Origin: UBA10324 sp038326325
GTDB lineage: Bacteria > Bacteroidota > Bacteroidia > Chitinophagales > UBA10324
Direction: 5' to 3'
NCBI GenBank assembly: GCA_038326325.1
Contig: JBBQJW010000007.1
Location: 94,374 to 158,373, forward strand
DNA length: 64,000 bases
Shown here: positions 35,982 to 45,685 of the stretch, piece by piece
Layout: each line of letters begins with the position of its first letter
Numbering within the stretch: position 1 is the stretch's first letter
Notes under the pieces: generated by a model
Databases searched by the model: none
What the model saw: only the letters and a program-made list of their open reading frames with translations
What the model was told of the DNA's origin: nothing
Position numbers and translations under genes: made by a program

Positions 35982-38900
35982 TAAAAATCTGTTCCGATAG
36001 AAAAATACCAGATTCGTTTATTGAAAACTCCGCTGTCAAATCCTTTTGCCCAATCGAGTTTTACAAAATATCCGAAAAGATTTGTGCGAGCGCCCCAACC
36101 AATGCCGGCGACAAGTGGTTCGCGGAAATAATTTACCTGAACTGTAATTGGTCCCTGATTAAATACTTGCGTGTTGAACGGATTGTTTTCGCTGTAAGGT
36201 GAAAATCCCTGCCACGCAGTTCCTGCATCAACAAAACCTACGAGTTGAAAATTTCGAATGAGTTCCGAGCGAATCGGGGAATTAAATAAGTAACTGAAAA
36301 CAGGAAAACGAATTTCTGTATTTACAAGAGCAAAAGAATTTCCGTTGCGAATATTTTGTTCGAAGCCGCGAAGATTAGTTGCGAGTGATTGAAAAGCATA
36401 GTTCGCAGTTTGACTTACATCAGTACCTGTATTAAATCTTGGAATGAACCAACCATCAACTCCTCCGAGATAATAAACAATTTTTCCATCGCCCCAAGAC
36501 GAAGCAGCGTTGAAACGAGTTGCCCAAATTATGTTGCGATGAATTTTTTGGTAGTGACGATAGTCAACTCCGGCAACAAATAAGAAAGGACCATTCTTCA
36601 CAACCAATCCCATTGCTTCAGCATAAATTTTATAACGAGTGCCGTCTAAAATATTTGTTTGAATTTTTAATGTGTTATCGAAAACATATTCTCCGCGAAC
36701 TGAAATCCAGTTTTCATTATAGTCTTTCAACCCCAAACTGAAACTATCAGAACCAAGGAAAACTAATTTCTCCATCCGGTAAGAAGCAATGCCACGAATG
36801 CTTTTTGTAAAATCAATCGGATATTTATAAGCGGCTTCAAAATAATTTGTTTTTGCTTTTGCATAAACAGGATAAGCCCAGTACGGCGATGCATCATAAG
36901 GTGGCTGCATATTTACATGACGGTAGAAAGTATATTTTTTATCCAATCGTTTTTTTATGTCGTCGAACGAAAAGAAATATTCATTGCCACCAAGAGTAGT
37001 CGGAACACGAAATCCTCCGGTGAAACGATAGTCTTCAAACAAATCAGTCGTGCTCAATTTTATCAATCCGTTAATGCCGGGGTTTTGAAACACTCCACCA
37101 TTCGGCGCAAAACTCTGGTAGCGATTCACCATTAAATTATTATCCAACTGTGACACTACATAGTCAGTTGAGAAGCGCGGATAGTAAGGGAGAATTTTAC
37201 TGAACTTAATTCTCCATTCTTTCTTTTGTGAAATTTCTTTTTTGTCGTCTTCGGTTTGAGTTATAACTGTTACAGGCTTGTGCGAGAACTCACTTTGAAA
37301 AATATAATTGTTGATGTCAACTTTTGTTGAGTCTGAAGATTTCTTAACAGTATCAACTGCAACAGCCGCGCTCATTTGCTTTTTCTTTTCTTCAGCAGAA
37401 ATTTTATCAGCGAGTTGTTGTGTGTATCCTGTGTTTGGAAGAGAAGTGTTTTTTGTAGTGTCTATCGTTGATTCATTTTTTGTTACAGTAAAAAAATATT
37501 TTCCATTGGCAAAGAACAACTCAGCCATTTTGTGTGCCTTCAATGCATTCTCCTGTTCAAGAATACTGTTACTGTAATTTGTGTTTGGAAATGAATGAGC
37601 AACATCGCGATACACCGGAATTTTTTTTGTGGAATCGGGATGAAGTGTTCCTGCTGCGATTAACGAATCCATATTGTATTTCGGATTCTGAATGACTGAA
37701 TCAGGAAAATAATAGAAGTGATTGTAGTGGTCGAAAGCTGAATCAATATAAGCGACATAGCGATTATTGATTCCGTTTTTATCGCTGGTGTAACAGAAAA
37801 AATTATCGTTGTAACCTGTTGGAATACTCTCATCAGCATTCGGAGTATTTGTTACACGAGTTAGAAGTTTATCTCTCGTTTTCAGATTGAAATAAAATAA
37901 ATCGAAACTCTTGAGTGGCATTATGGTGTCGAGTTGCGCGGAGCGAAGCGTATCATCCAAACGATTCGAACTCCATAAAACAATTGTCCGGTTGCTCAAC
38001 TTTACAAAGTGCGGATTCAAATCATCATAAAAATCATTTGTTATCTGATCAATTTTCCCGGAGAGATAATTCATAATATAAATATCACTCTGGCTGCGAT
38101 TCACTGCACTCATTACAATTGATTTCGGATCGGCACCAAATGAAATGCTCAATATCTTTTGGAAATTCGTTACAACTCTTTCCGATTTTTTTTTCGTTTC
38201 GAAATCATAGACATCGAGAAATAATTTTCCTCTTTTCTCAATCACCATTGCAAGTTTGCTTCCTGTTGGATCCCACGCCGTAAGCGGATATGAATAATCA
38301 ATCGGCTGCGAAATATTTTTAAACCCTCCACGCAAATAAGTGCGCCGATGTTTTTTATCAATGTCATAAACTTTCACTTTATACTTTCCTAATTCATTCT
38401 GGCAATAAGCAACCCGTTCAAAAGTCGGGTCAGGATGGAACTGATAGTACTTTCTTCCTTTTCGTGTTTTGATGGAGACTTTATCAAGCGTATTCGGATC
38501 CGTTTTTACTGATTGTTCCAACGCGTATTGATTGCCATAATAATTATTGAAATCGCCAATGAGTTGACGCATTGTTTTTCCAATCACAAAGTTGAAACCA
38601 CTCTCCACACTTCGGTTAATGCGAGTGAGATATAAAATATTCGGAATGGAAGTCGCGCCATAATTGCGAGCGATGTAATACCACAATGCCTGCCCCGCAA
38701 ACTTTGCATCTTCACCTGTTAGCTTGTTAAAATTTTTATACTTGCCCGAAAGAATTCCGATTCGCAAACGATTATCCAATTCGGTACTCCAGTCTTTTCC
38801 AATGTATGAAGCAAGACCTTCTGTGTACCACGAAGGAAGATTTAGCAACACAGCATTCTGTAACACTTCCTGAATGTTGCTGCCAAACATCATATTATCT

Positions 38901-39340
38901 AAACAGATTTTTGCAATGCCCTCACGAATCTGTTTTAGTAAATCATAATGGTTGCCATTGAAATAGACAAACATTTTGTTGCCGATAATTTTCGTAGTGC
39001 CTCCTGTATTATTCTGCTCCACACCGTAACCGATGTTCGATTGTTTGAGATCGCTCAGATTATTGTAAATGAGAATATCAATGTTGTCGTTGATTTTATA
39101 TTCGAGAGCGTCTTCAACCGATTCAATTTCGCGCTCACCTTCGGTGATAACAAATTTCCCCAAATCCTGACCACCGAGATAGAAATAAACAGAAAACCGA
39201 TCCGATTTATAAAACGACCAATTAAAAGTTGAATACTGAACGCGGTTTTGTCCGAACTCTTCCTGCGTGGTTTGCGCGTGAAGTGTAACAGTAAAAAAAA
39301 CAATGAGAAATAGGGAAAGTAGCGACCGTGCGGTTTTCAT
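35981..39340 (-). CDS. Large outer-membrane protein: peptidase MA-like, propeller and BamA-like barrel
   Basis: From the ATG at 39340 the product is 1119 residues. The open frame runs 98 codons further, but that part overlaps the opposite-strand hydrolase gene and lacks a signal peptide. After the signal MKTARSLLSLFLIVFFTVTLHAQ there is a peptidase MA-like domain (LPSWYTEGLASYIGKDW, without an HExxH motif). A TolB-like beta-propeller follows (FHPDPTFERVAYCQNELGKY, SYPLTAWDPTGSKLAMV, ISFGADPKSIVMSAVN), then a C-terminal domain of strong amphipathic strands ending FDSGVFNKRIWYFSIGTDF. That end fits a BamA/TamA-type barrel with a terminal Phe. It is conserved in Bacteroidota without a known function. 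Confidence 0.8.
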   Translation of the reverse strand: MKTARSLLSLFLIVFFTVTLHAQTTQEEFGQNRVQYSTFNWSFYKSDRFSVYFYLGGQDLGKFVITEGEREIESVEDALEYKINDNIDILIYNNLSDLKQSNIGYGVEQNNTGGTTKIIGNKMFVYFNGNHYDLLKQIREGIAKICLDNMMFGSNIQEVLQNAVLLNLPSWYTEGLASYIGKDWSTELDNRLRIGILSGKYKNFNKLTGEDAKFAGQALWYYIARNYGATSIPNILYLTRINRSVESGFNFVIGKTMRQLIGDFNNYYGNQYALEQSVKTDPNTLDKVSIKTRKGRKYYQFHPDPTFERVAYCQNELGKYKVKVYDIDKKHRRTYLRGGFKNISQPIDYSYPLTAWDPTGSKLAMVIEKRGKLFLDVYDFETKKKSERVVTNFQKILSISFGADPKSIVMSAVNRSQSDIYIMNYLSGKIDQITNDFYDDLNPHFVKLSNRTIVLWSSNRLDDTLRSAQLDTIMPLKSFDLFYFNLKTRDKLLTRVTNTPNADESIPTGYNDNFFCYTSDKNGINNRYVAYIDSAFDHYNHFYYFPDSVIQNPKYNMDSLIAAGTLHPDSTKKIPVYRDVAHSFPNTNYSNSILEQENALKAHKMAELFFANGKYFFTVTKNESTIDTTKNTSLPNTGYTQQLADKISAEEKKKQMSAAVAVDTVKKSSDSTKVDINNYIFQSEFSHKPVTVITQTEDDKKEISQKKEWRIKFSKILPYYPRFSTDYVVSQLDNNLMVNRYQSFAPNGGVFQNPGINGLIKLSTTDLFEDYRFTGGFRVPTTLGGNEYFFSFDDIKKRLDKKYTFYRHVNMQPPYDASPYWAYPVYAKAKTNYFEAAYKYPIDFTKSIRGIASYRMEKLVFLGSDSFSLGLKDYNENWISVRGEYVFDNTLKIQTNILDGTRYKIYAEAMGLVVKNGPFLFVAGVDYRHYQKIHRNIIWATRFNAASSWGDGKIVYYLGGVDGWFIPRFNTGTDVSQTANYAFQSLATNLRGFEQNIRNGNSFALVNTEIRFPVFSYLFNSPIRSELIRNFQLVGFVDAGTAWQGFSPYSENNPFNTQVFNQGPITVQVNYFREPLVAGIGWGARTNLFGYFVKLDWAKGFDSGVFNKRIWYFSIGTDF

Positions 39341-39439
39341 TGGCTTACAAATATAATAACTACGGGTGTGATGAACTGATTGTGTGAAAAGGAACTTCAA
39401 TGTAGTACAAAATTTAAAATTACGATTCATTTTTGCGAG

Positions 39440-40099
39440 ATGCTTCACCTTCATTCTTTCACCTTCAATCCTTTTCAGGAAAACACTTATGTACTTTATG
39501 ATGAAACAAAAAAGTGCGTAATTATTGACCCGGGGTGCAGTGATGATGCAGAGCGAAATGAACTCACGCAATTTATTGCAACGAAAAACCTGAGTCCTGT
39601 ATTGCTCATCAACACGCATTCGCATATTGACCACATGCTTGGAAATAAATTTATCAAAGGCAAGTACAATATTCCGTTTCTGTTACACAAAAATGAATTG
39701 CCGATTCTTCATTCAGTTGTAGAGACCGGTCGCAAGTATGGAATTTTTGTGGATGAATCTCCCGAACCCGATCAATTTATCGAAGATGGAGAAATTGTTC
39801 GATTCGGGAAAACAGAATTGAAAACATTATACACTCCCGGTCACGCTCCGGGTGAAGTTTCTTTTTATGAAGCTGAAACAAAAACGCTGATTGCGGGTGA
39901 TGTGTTGTTCAGCGGAAGCATCGGGCGATATGATTTTCCATTGAGCGATTATGAAACATTGATGCAAAGTATTTTTCAGAAATTTTTGCCGCTTGATGAT
40001 GATGTAACAGTTTATTGCGGTCACGGTACGCCAACTACAATAGGGAAGGAGAGAAGAACAAATCCTTTTTTGTTGGAGTACGCTGATAGTTTGAAATAA
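39440..40099 (+). CDS. Metallo-beta-lactamase-fold hydrolase, glyoxalase II-like
   Basis: The 219-residue product begins at the ATG 39440 (MLHLHSFTFNPFQENTYVLY). The binuclear metal site is complete: THSHIDHMLG (HxHxDH), a His in LYTPGHAPGEVSFY, an Asp in LIAGDVLFSGSIGRYD, and a His in YCGHGTPTTIG. It is a cytoplasmic thioester or sulfide-related hydrolase; stand-alone members are often persulfide or hydroxyacylglutathione hydrolase-like, but the substrate cannot be read from sequence. It is transcribed divergently from the outer-membrane protein gene. Confidence 0.92.
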   Translation: MLHLHSFTFNPFQENTYVLYDETKKCVIIDPGCSDDAERNELTQFIATKNLSPVLLINTHSHIDHMLGNKFIKGKYNIPFLLHKNELPILHSVVETGRKYGIFVDESPEPDQFIEDGEIVRFGKTELKTLYTPGHAPGEVSFYEAETKTLIAGDVLFSGSIGRYDFPLSDYETLMQSIFQKFLPLDDDVTVYCGHGTPTTIGKERRTNPFLLEYADSLK

Positions 40100-40176
40100 T
40101 ATTTTCTTCTATAAAAAAGAAGTTCCTTCCGCCAATGACGAATGGAACTTCAATAAAAAATTTAAACCGTGATTAA

Positions 40177-40581
40177 TTAAAATGGTAAATCATCATTTCC
40201 CTGAGAAGCCGCCGGCATTTCAGATGGCGCTGATTGATTGCTGTATGAAGGAGCGGCTTGATTGTAACTGTTGCTATTTGAATTGCTGTTACTGCTTCCA
40301 CCACCACCGCTGCTGATATCAATTTTCCAGGCGCGAACATCGGTGTACCACTTGCTGTTAAATTCTCTTGATTCCAGATTGAAAGCGATTCTCAATTCAG
40401 TGCCGGGTTGATAATTCGCGACCTGATCAGCTTTATCACCGAAGCAAAGCACACAAACTTTTTTAGGATATTGTTCTATCGTTTCAATGATGAGGTCTCT
40501 TTTTTTCCAGTCGCCGCGAGTGCTTTTACCAGCGAATTCCGCATTAACCTGAATTACTTTTCCAATGATTTCGTTTCCCAT
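40177..40581 (-). CDS. DUF3127 OB-fold protein with SSB-type acidic tip
   Basis: From the ATG at 40581 the product is 134 residues. The N-terminal 85 residues form the DUF3127 domain (EIIGKVIQVNAEFAGKSTRGDWKKRDLIIETIEQYPKKVCVLCFGDKADQV), an OB-like single-strand binding fold. A Ser/Asn-rich linker and the tail GNDDLPF follow. The tail is the same as the C-terminal tip of SSB (19601), the docking site for repair and replication proteins, so an SSB-like role is likely. The actual ligand is not known. Confidence 0.8.
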   Translation of the reverse strand: MGNEIIGKVIQVNAEFAGKSTRGDWKKRDLIIETIEQYPKKVCVLCFGDKADQVANYQPGTELRIAFNLESREFNSKWYTDVRAWKIDISSGGGGSSNSNSNSNSYNQAAPSYSNQSAPSEMPAASQGNDDLPF

Positions 40582-40697
40582 GTTTTTTATTTTAGAAGTC
40601 AAATGTAACCGTTGAGTGAAAAGTTATTGAATGGAGAGAGTGAAATATTTAGTCACACGGTTTCCACAGAAATGACGCGCTTATTAACAATTCTGAA

Positions 40698-42671
40698 TTA
40701 CGAATTTCTCCCGAGGTTTCTGAATGACTTGAAAATGATTTCCAAATCTTTTGCAGTAGAATAATTTCTTGCATATAAAAGATTCAATCGGTTGACTGCA
40801 TCCGCCGAAGGTTTTTTCGAAAGCAAATCAGCGGCGTTCAAAATTCCTTTTTTAATTTTTGGGAGCGAAGAAGATTGTTCGCCCGAATATCCGACCCAGG
40901 TTTTGTTTCCGAACAGCGCGCTGAATAAATTGCTGACGAGACCGAAAATATTATTCACGAATAATAAATGTAACGGTAGCGTGGCGAGAATAAAAAGTGA
41001 AAGTGTAACATCGAGCAATCGCTTGTTTCTTCTGTTGTTCCGCGAATCAATCTGCATGCTGATGTCGATGGTGTAGAGTTCGCCGTTTAAATCTTTCGAA
41101 CTTGAACCAATCACGCTCAAACTTTCTTCCGGAACAATTTTATAATCCACCTTGCTGCCGATGTTCGCCATCGCGCTGATTATTTGCTGTGATGTAACAT
41201 CCTTCGAACAAAAAATAATTTCATCGGGGTTATATAATTCCACCAAATCAGATAGCTTATTTAAATGGCCGAGCCGCTCTTCTTCCCGTGACTCGTTCGG
41301 ATAAGTCGCCGCGTCAGGCAATACAAACCCCAGGTGCTGAAAATTTATTCGGGCGTTGCTGAGCAACTGATACACCCGCTTGCCCTCATCATAACTTCCG
41401 ACGATAAATATTTTTCGCTGAAACTCTTCGCCCCAGCTGAAATTTCTGAATTGAAAATAATGTTTGATAAATCGCCAGCTTGTGAGAAAAAAAACTCCGA
41501 ACACGAATCCGAGTAAAATCATTCCTCGTGAGAAGCGAAGCGTGTCATCAAGGAATCCATAAACCGCCGCTATAATTAAAGTACCGATGACTAATCCCTG
41601 AATAATTTTTCCGGGTTTTGAATTGCGGTCGTAACCACCACTGAAAAAAATACTGAGCAACCAGACCGCGATATAAGCCGGAACAATTATTAAAGTGTAC
41701 TGCGGCGGATAACTCACGCCTTCAGTCGCTTTCACTTTTGTTTCCCATAACTCTTTAAAAAAAATCATGGCGGCGTACAAGCCGATTGCGTCGAGTGCGG
41801 GCGCAGCAATCGCATTTACAAACCTGCTTAACAATGCAAGCGCGGCGCGGAAATAAATCGCCACATTCAACATCAGTATCAAACCGCTCGCACCGCCTTG
41901 CGAAAAATGTTTGCGAGCGAAAATGATCATCGCCTGATAAAACATGCGCACATAATTGAGCGAACCTTTTTTCGTGCTCTCCCCTTTGTAGTGAATGATG
42001 CGCGTGTCAGCTAAATAATAATTTTTATATCCCGCTTTAATCACTCGATACGAAAGGTCAATGTCTTCGCCATACATGAAAAAAGTTTCGTCGAGCAAAC
42101 CGATTTCATCCAATACTTTTTTTCTGAGCAACATGAAAGCACCGGCGAGCACTTCCACTTCATTATTTTCATCGGGAGAAAGATGACCGAGATAGTAATG
42201 CGAAAAAGTTTTTGACTTCGGAAAAAATTTAGTGAACCCGAACGCTTTGAAGAACGCGACGGCCGGAGTTGGAAATCCGCGCTTCGATTCTGGAAGAAAA
42301 TTTCCGGAGCCGTCGAGCATTTTTACACCAAGCGCGCCGGCATCGGCATGTGCATCCATGAAGCGAACACACTTTTCAAAAGTATCTTCTTCAACAACCG
42401 TGTCCGGATTCAGGAGCAAAACATATTCTCCTTTCGCCAATCGTATCGCCTGGTTATTCGCTTTAGAGAAACCGGTGTTGTTTTTATTTTCAATGAGAAT
42501 GACTTCTTGAAATTTTTGCTTCATCATTTCCACCGAGCCATCCACCGAATGATTATCGACCACAAAAACTTCCACCGCAAGATTGCGCGATGCTTTGCGC
42601 ACCGACAGCAATGCCTGCTCTAAAAAGAACTTTACATTGTAGTTGACAATGATGACCGAGAGTTTAATCAT
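40698..42671 (-). CDS. Family 2 glycosyltransferase fused to membrane and sugar-transferase-like part
   Basis: The 657-residue product has a GT2 domain at the N-terminus (SVIIVNYNVKFFLEQALLSV; NPDT in LLNPDTVVEE; AFMLLRKKVLDEIGLLDETFFMYGEDIDLSYRV, residues 1-260). Membrane segments lie at about 265-410, followed by a Rossmann-like nucleotide-binding region (KIFIVGSYDEGKRVYQLL) and a short terminal hydrophobic segment. The second half resembles the N-terminal part of polyprenyl glycosylphosphotransferases without the catalytic end. It likely adds sugar (rhamnose-like) to a lipid-linked glycan. The gene overlaps recR by four bases (ATGA). Confidence 0.88.
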   Translation of the reverse strand: MIKLSVIIVNYNVKFFLEQALLSVRKASRNLAVEVFVVDNHSVDGSVEMMKQKFQEVILIENKNNTGFSKANNQAIRLAKGEYVLLLNPDTVVEEDTFEKCVRFMDAHADAGALGVKMLDGSGNFLPESKRGFPTPAVAFFKAFGFTKFFPKSKTFSHYYLGHLSPDENNEVEVLAGAFMLLRKKVLDEIGLLDETFFMYGEDIDLSYRVIKAGYKNYYLADTRIIHYKGESTKKGSLNYVRMFYQAMIIFARKHFSQGGASGLILMLNVAIYFRAALALLSRFVNAIAAPALDAIGLYAAMIFFKELWETKVKATEGVSYPPQYTLIIVPAYIAVWLLSIFFSGGYDRNSKPGKIIQGLVIGTLIIAAVYGFLDDTLRFSRGMILLGFVFGVFFLTSWRFIKHYFQFRNFSWGEEFQRKIFIVGSYDEGKRVYQLLSNARINFQHLGFVLPDAATYPNESREEERLGHLNKLSDLVELYNPDEIIFCSKDVTSQQIISAMANIGSKVDYKIVPEESLSVIGSSSKDLNGELYTIDISMQIDSRNNRRNKRLLDVTLSLFILATLPLHLLFVNNIFGLVSNLFSALFGNKTWVGYSGEQSSSLPKIKKGILNAADLLSKKPSADAVNRLNLLYARNYSTAKDLEIIFKSFRNLGRNS

Positions 42672-43294
42672 TCGCGGTTGACGAGATAATTTTCGTAAGG
42701 CGTGCGCGTGGCAATAGAGCGCGCCAGTGTGAGGTCATCTACATATTCGAGTTCGCCGCCGAATGCAACTCCGCGTGCGAGCGTGGTGATTTTCACTTCG
42801 GGAAACTGATGCAACTTGCGGGAGAGATAAAAAATAGTGGTGTCGCCTTCCATCGTGGGGTTTAACGCCATAATCACCTCTTCTATTTCACCGGATGAAG
42901 CGCGGTGTAACAGCGATTCGATATTTAACTGGTCGGGCCCCATGCCTTCAAGCGGACTGATGATTCCACCGAGCACATGATACAAGCCGTTGTATTGATT
43001 CACCGATTCAATGGCGATCACATCTCTGAAATTCTCGACCACGCACACGAGTGAACGGTCGCGCGACCGGCTGTTACAGATGCCGCATCGTTCGCCGTCG
43101 GAAATGTTGTGACAGGTTTTGCAGAATTTTATTTCGCTGCGCATTTTATAAATCCGTTCCGAAAATTGTTTTACCCCTTCCGGATTCTGGCGAAGCAGGT
43201 GAAGCACTAAACGCAAAGCAGTACGGCGCCCGATGCCCGGCAGTTTTTCAAATTCGCTTACGGCATCCTCAATCAATCGCGATGGAAAATTCAT
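42668..43294 (-). CDS. recR: Recombination protein RecR
   Basis: The 208-residue product, from the ATG at 43294, has a helix-hairpin-helix (EKLPGIGRRTALRLVLHLL), a zinc finger (CKTCHNISDGERCGIC) and the Toprim domain (LVCVVENFRDVIAIE, GGIISPLEGMGPDQL). RecR works with RecO and RecF to load RecA at gaps. The 19-codon upstream extension of the frame is not conserved. It is followed by the glycosyltransferase gene with a four-base overlap. Two TGTWACA copies lie here (42904, 43071). Confidence 0.95.
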   Translation of the reverse strand: MNFPSRLIEDAVSEFEKLPGIGRRTALRLVLHLLRQNPEGVKQFSERIYKMRSEIKFCKTCHNISDGERCGICNSRSRDRSLVCVVENFRDVIAIESVNQYNGLYHVLGGIISPLEGMGPDQLNIESLLHRASSGEIEEVIMALNPTMEGDTTIFYLSRKLHQFPEVKITTLARGVAFGGELEYVDDLTLARSIATRTPYENYLVNRE

Positions 43295-43366
43295 GGGATA
43301 AAAATAGTTGAATGAAAGTAGGAAGTAAATAGTAGTAGAAAGTAAATACAAGAATAAATACTCTGA

Positions 43367-43843
43367 TTATAGCTTGTCTTTTTGCCGTTGAATTTTTTTT
43401 AACTCATCAACATCCGCTTTATCCTTTGGTCTGTCGCTAATCATTTTACTGATTATTAAATCATTCAGATGAAGGATGGGGATTTTTTTTCCTCCCATTA
43501 CAAAAAACTCTTTGTGCTCATCCGCTTCGGAATATTTTAGCGGGGGAACTTTAGTAAGAAAATCAATTCGGGTTGGAGGCGAACCGATATGAAAAATATT
43601 TATCTCGTTGAAATCAAATTCCGAAACGGTTTTTAAATTTTCTTCTTCAATATTTTCACCGCGCAAAACCTCAATCAGTTTTTTTTTGTTTTCGTTATCA
43701 GGCTTCAACCATAAATCCATATCGTCTGTTGTTCTTCCGTAGCCATGAAAGATTACCGCATAACCGCCAATGAGAATAAATTCAACTCCCGTATCAATCA
43801 ATTTGAAAATAAAATCACGATGCTCGTCAACTAAAATATTCAT
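43367..43843 (-). CDS. Nucleotidyltransferase-like protein, candidate MNT-type toxin-antitoxin component
   Basis: The 158-residue product has the minimal nucleotidyltransferase core: VEFILIGGYAVIFHGYGRTT followed by DDMDLWLKPD. This supplies the GG motif and the paired acids, plus a third Asp in TRIDFLTKV. Such proteins occur in AbiEii/MNT systems that adenylylate tRNA or a partner. Here it follows a small gene with a four-base overlap, which fits a two-gene module. The substrate is not known, and no TGTWACA copy is present. Confidence 0.72.
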   Translation of the reverse strand: MNILVDEHRDFIFKLIDTGVEFILIGGYAVIFHGYGRTTDDMDLWLKPDNENKKKLIEVLRGENIEEENLKTVSEFDFNEINIFHIGSPPTRIDFLTKVPPLKYSEADEHKEFFVMGGKKIPILHLNDLIISKMISDRPKDKADVDELKKIQRQKDKL

Positions 43844-44076
43844 TGTCCGTCGAAATATATTTTAGTACCCAATCCTCTGTTTTGTTTTAACTCTTCACTA
43901 TAAATTTTTTTTATCAATGCAGTGGCGTTTGCGAGTCGTTGCTCAGGAGTAAGTTTTAATTGCTCACGAATATTTGCTTCCGCTTCATCTTCAAACGACG
44001 AAAAAAATTGCATGCGCTTGCTTTTATATTCAGCAAGTGGCTCTTTCAGGTTATCTTTTTTTTCTTCTTCGTTCAT
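43840..44076 (-). CDS. Small partner of the nucleotidyltransferase module
   Basis: The 78-residue charged protein (MNEEEKKDNLKEPLAEYKSK, then helical LTPEQRLANATALIKKIYSEELK) lies directly upstream with a four-base ATGA overlap. I do not recognise the family. Small acidic-basic helical partners with such overlap are usual in nucleotidyltransferase modules. It probably binds or regulates the downstream protein. Confidence 0.6.
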   Translation of the reverse strand: MNEEEKKDNLKEPLAEYKSKRMQFFSSFEDEAEANIREQLKLTPEQRLANATALIKKIYSEELKQNRGLGTKIYFDGQ

Positions 44077-44122
44077 TGGGTAAAATTAATTCAGCTTTAC
44101 TCTGTTTGAATAAAATTATTTT

Positions 44123-45034
44123 TTATTCATCACGGAAATAGCCGTTGACGATGTATGACCCTGAACCCCATATAAGAGTCGCTGATAACACTTGACCAGA
44201 CGATAATATCGTTCCAGTTATAGAAGGGAAACCCTGAATGCCTCCTACCTGAACGCCATTTAGATTTAAATAATATTGTGAATTCGAACCTATTGTTGGA
44301 GCCGAATTTGTTACAATGAAAATTTTTCCCGCGGGTATTATAAAAGGGCTTGAAGAAATGTTAACTGTAATCCAGTTAACAGTTTTATCAACTAACCAAC
44401 CTTGGAAGGTTCCGGTATAAATAACACTGACAACTTCATTTGAACTAATACCAGTTGGATAATAAGGAGCTGTAGTAGTACCAAATTGAGTAATTGTATC
44501 TGAATTTACAACTATTCCGTACCACCTCCCAGGAGGGATGTATAAGTTTTTACCGAGTGGAACAATGTATGGAGTGCTATCAATGGTTATCGGGGTAATA
44601 TTTCTAAGCCCATCTGGATATTCCAAACTTTCATAAGTTGGATTTGTGTAAAGCGCATAAGGCACGCTCATAAATTGTGTTACACCCATTGTTACATAAT
44701 TGCTGCCGCCGAGTGTGTCAATTTCTGTTTTCAGAAACTTGTAATTCTTTCCCCAGTTAATGGCGCTGAAGGTTCCGCTCACAACTGTTCCGTTTCCAAT
44801 CACTACAGAAAATAATCCTGTGGTGTCGGTGGTCGGGTTTTGTGTTTCAACATAAACGGCGGTTCCTGTTGCGCTGCTGTCGAGCACGCTTAACCGTAAA
44901 CTCACCAACTGATTGCTGAGCGCTGTACCGTTTGAACTGAACACCACCGCCTGATAATTTAATCCCTGCGGTGCCTGCGCCATTGCAAACTGAAAAGAAA
45001 GAAATGCTGTAACACTCAAAAGAATTTTTTTCAT
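44123..45034 (-). CDS. Secreted PQGLNYQAV-type surface protein
   Basis: The 303-residue product has signal peptide MKKILLSVTAFLSFQFAMAQ followed by APQGLNYQAVVFSSNGTAL. This belongs to an N-terminal domain common in Bacteroidota surface proteins, sometimes called tail-fibre-like, and continues with SLRLSVLDSSATGTAVYVETQ and VTQFMSVPYALYT. The rest is a beta-rich domain rich in Gly, Ser and Tyr. No T9SS C-terminal signal was seen. It overlaps the T9SS gene upstream by four bases, and the two are likely an export pair. Four TGTWACA copies lie in it. Confidence 0.75.
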   Translation of the reverse strand: MKKILLSVTAFLSFQFAMAQAPQGLNYQAVVFSSNGTALSNQLVSLRLSVLDSSATGTAVYVETQNPTTDTTGLFSVVIGNGTVVSGTFSAINWGKNYKFLKTEIDTLGGSNYVTMGVTQFMSVPYALYTNPTYESLEYPDGLRNITPITIDSTPYIVPLGKNLYIPPGRWYGIVVNSDTITQFGTTTAPYYPTGISSNEVVSVIYTGTFQGWLVDKTVNWITVNISSSPFIIPAGKIFIVTNSAPTIGSNSQYYLNLNGVQVGGIQGFPSITGTILSSGQVLSATLIWGSGSYIVNGYFRDE

Positions 45035-45516
45035 AACCGCGCTTTTATGAATTTGGAGGAAGAAATAATTTCATGATTTCCACCAAGCAAATGAATAAAG
45101 TAAATGCCCGCTGAAATATTTGGTAAATCAATGTGGTCGGATGTAAGTTGTTCGCTTATTATTTTCAATCCAAGTGAATTAAATATTTCAACAGTTTTAA
45201 CCTTCGTTAAATCTCCTTTCAGAAAAATAATATTATCGGTAGGGTTGGGATACAAACCAATAACAATTTTTTGTTCAGGAACTGTTACAGATGAAAACAC
45301 ATATTGAAAAGCGCCGGTATAAAATCCTTGCGCCAACATTGTTGTCGTGTTTCCCTTCTTTCCAATCAAAGGTTCGCCAACAGAAGTTTTCATCACAATA
45401 CCCGAATTCGAAAATGTATTTCCGCCGCTGTTAATGATTTTTCGTTCGATGGTTTGCGCGAAACACTTCGAAAACGATACTGTTACAATCAAAAACAAGA
45501 AGAGTTTTCTATTCAT
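45031..45516 (-). CDS. Short secreted protein with type A T9SS sorting domain
   Basis: The 161-residue product has a signal peptide (MNRKLFLFLIVTVSFSKCFAQ), a short body with NSGGNTFSNSGIVMKTSVGE and TTTMLAQGFYTGAFQ, and a C-terminal T9SS type A domain (VIGLYPNPTDNIIFLKG, GIYFIHLLGG). It is exported and anchored at the cell surface. Its stop codon overlaps the start of the PQGLNYQAV gene. Confidence 0.82.
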   Translation of the reverse strand: MNRKLFLFLIVTVSFSKCFAQTIERKIINSGGNTFSNSGIVMKTSVGEPLIGKKGNTTTMLAQGFYTGAFQYVFSSVTVPEQKIVIGLYPNPTDNIIFLKGDLTKVKTVEIFNSLGLKIISEQLTSDHIDLPNISAGIYFIHLLGGNHEIISSSKFIKARL

Positions 45517-45685
45517 GAATAAATATCTTGTACCGAAGATAGAATTTATGGGGAATAAGTTGCTTGAGAGTTTTTGCTGCGGATTCTATTCCTGTGAATC
45601 TAATGCGGAATTAATAATTGAAGATACAAATATGAAAAAGTAAAGTTTGAAATTGTTCGGTTAATTTTGTTTCACAATTTGAAAG

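Noticed and set aside
39341..39634. 98-codon N-terminal extension of the large outer-membrane protein
   Set aside because: It overlaps the divergent hydrolase gene, and the signal peptide begins at 39340.
43300..43366. Short AGTAGAAAGTAAATA-like repeats between recR and the nucleotidyltransferase
   Set aside because: They are imperfect, few and AT-rich, and not distinguishable from low-complexity spacer.
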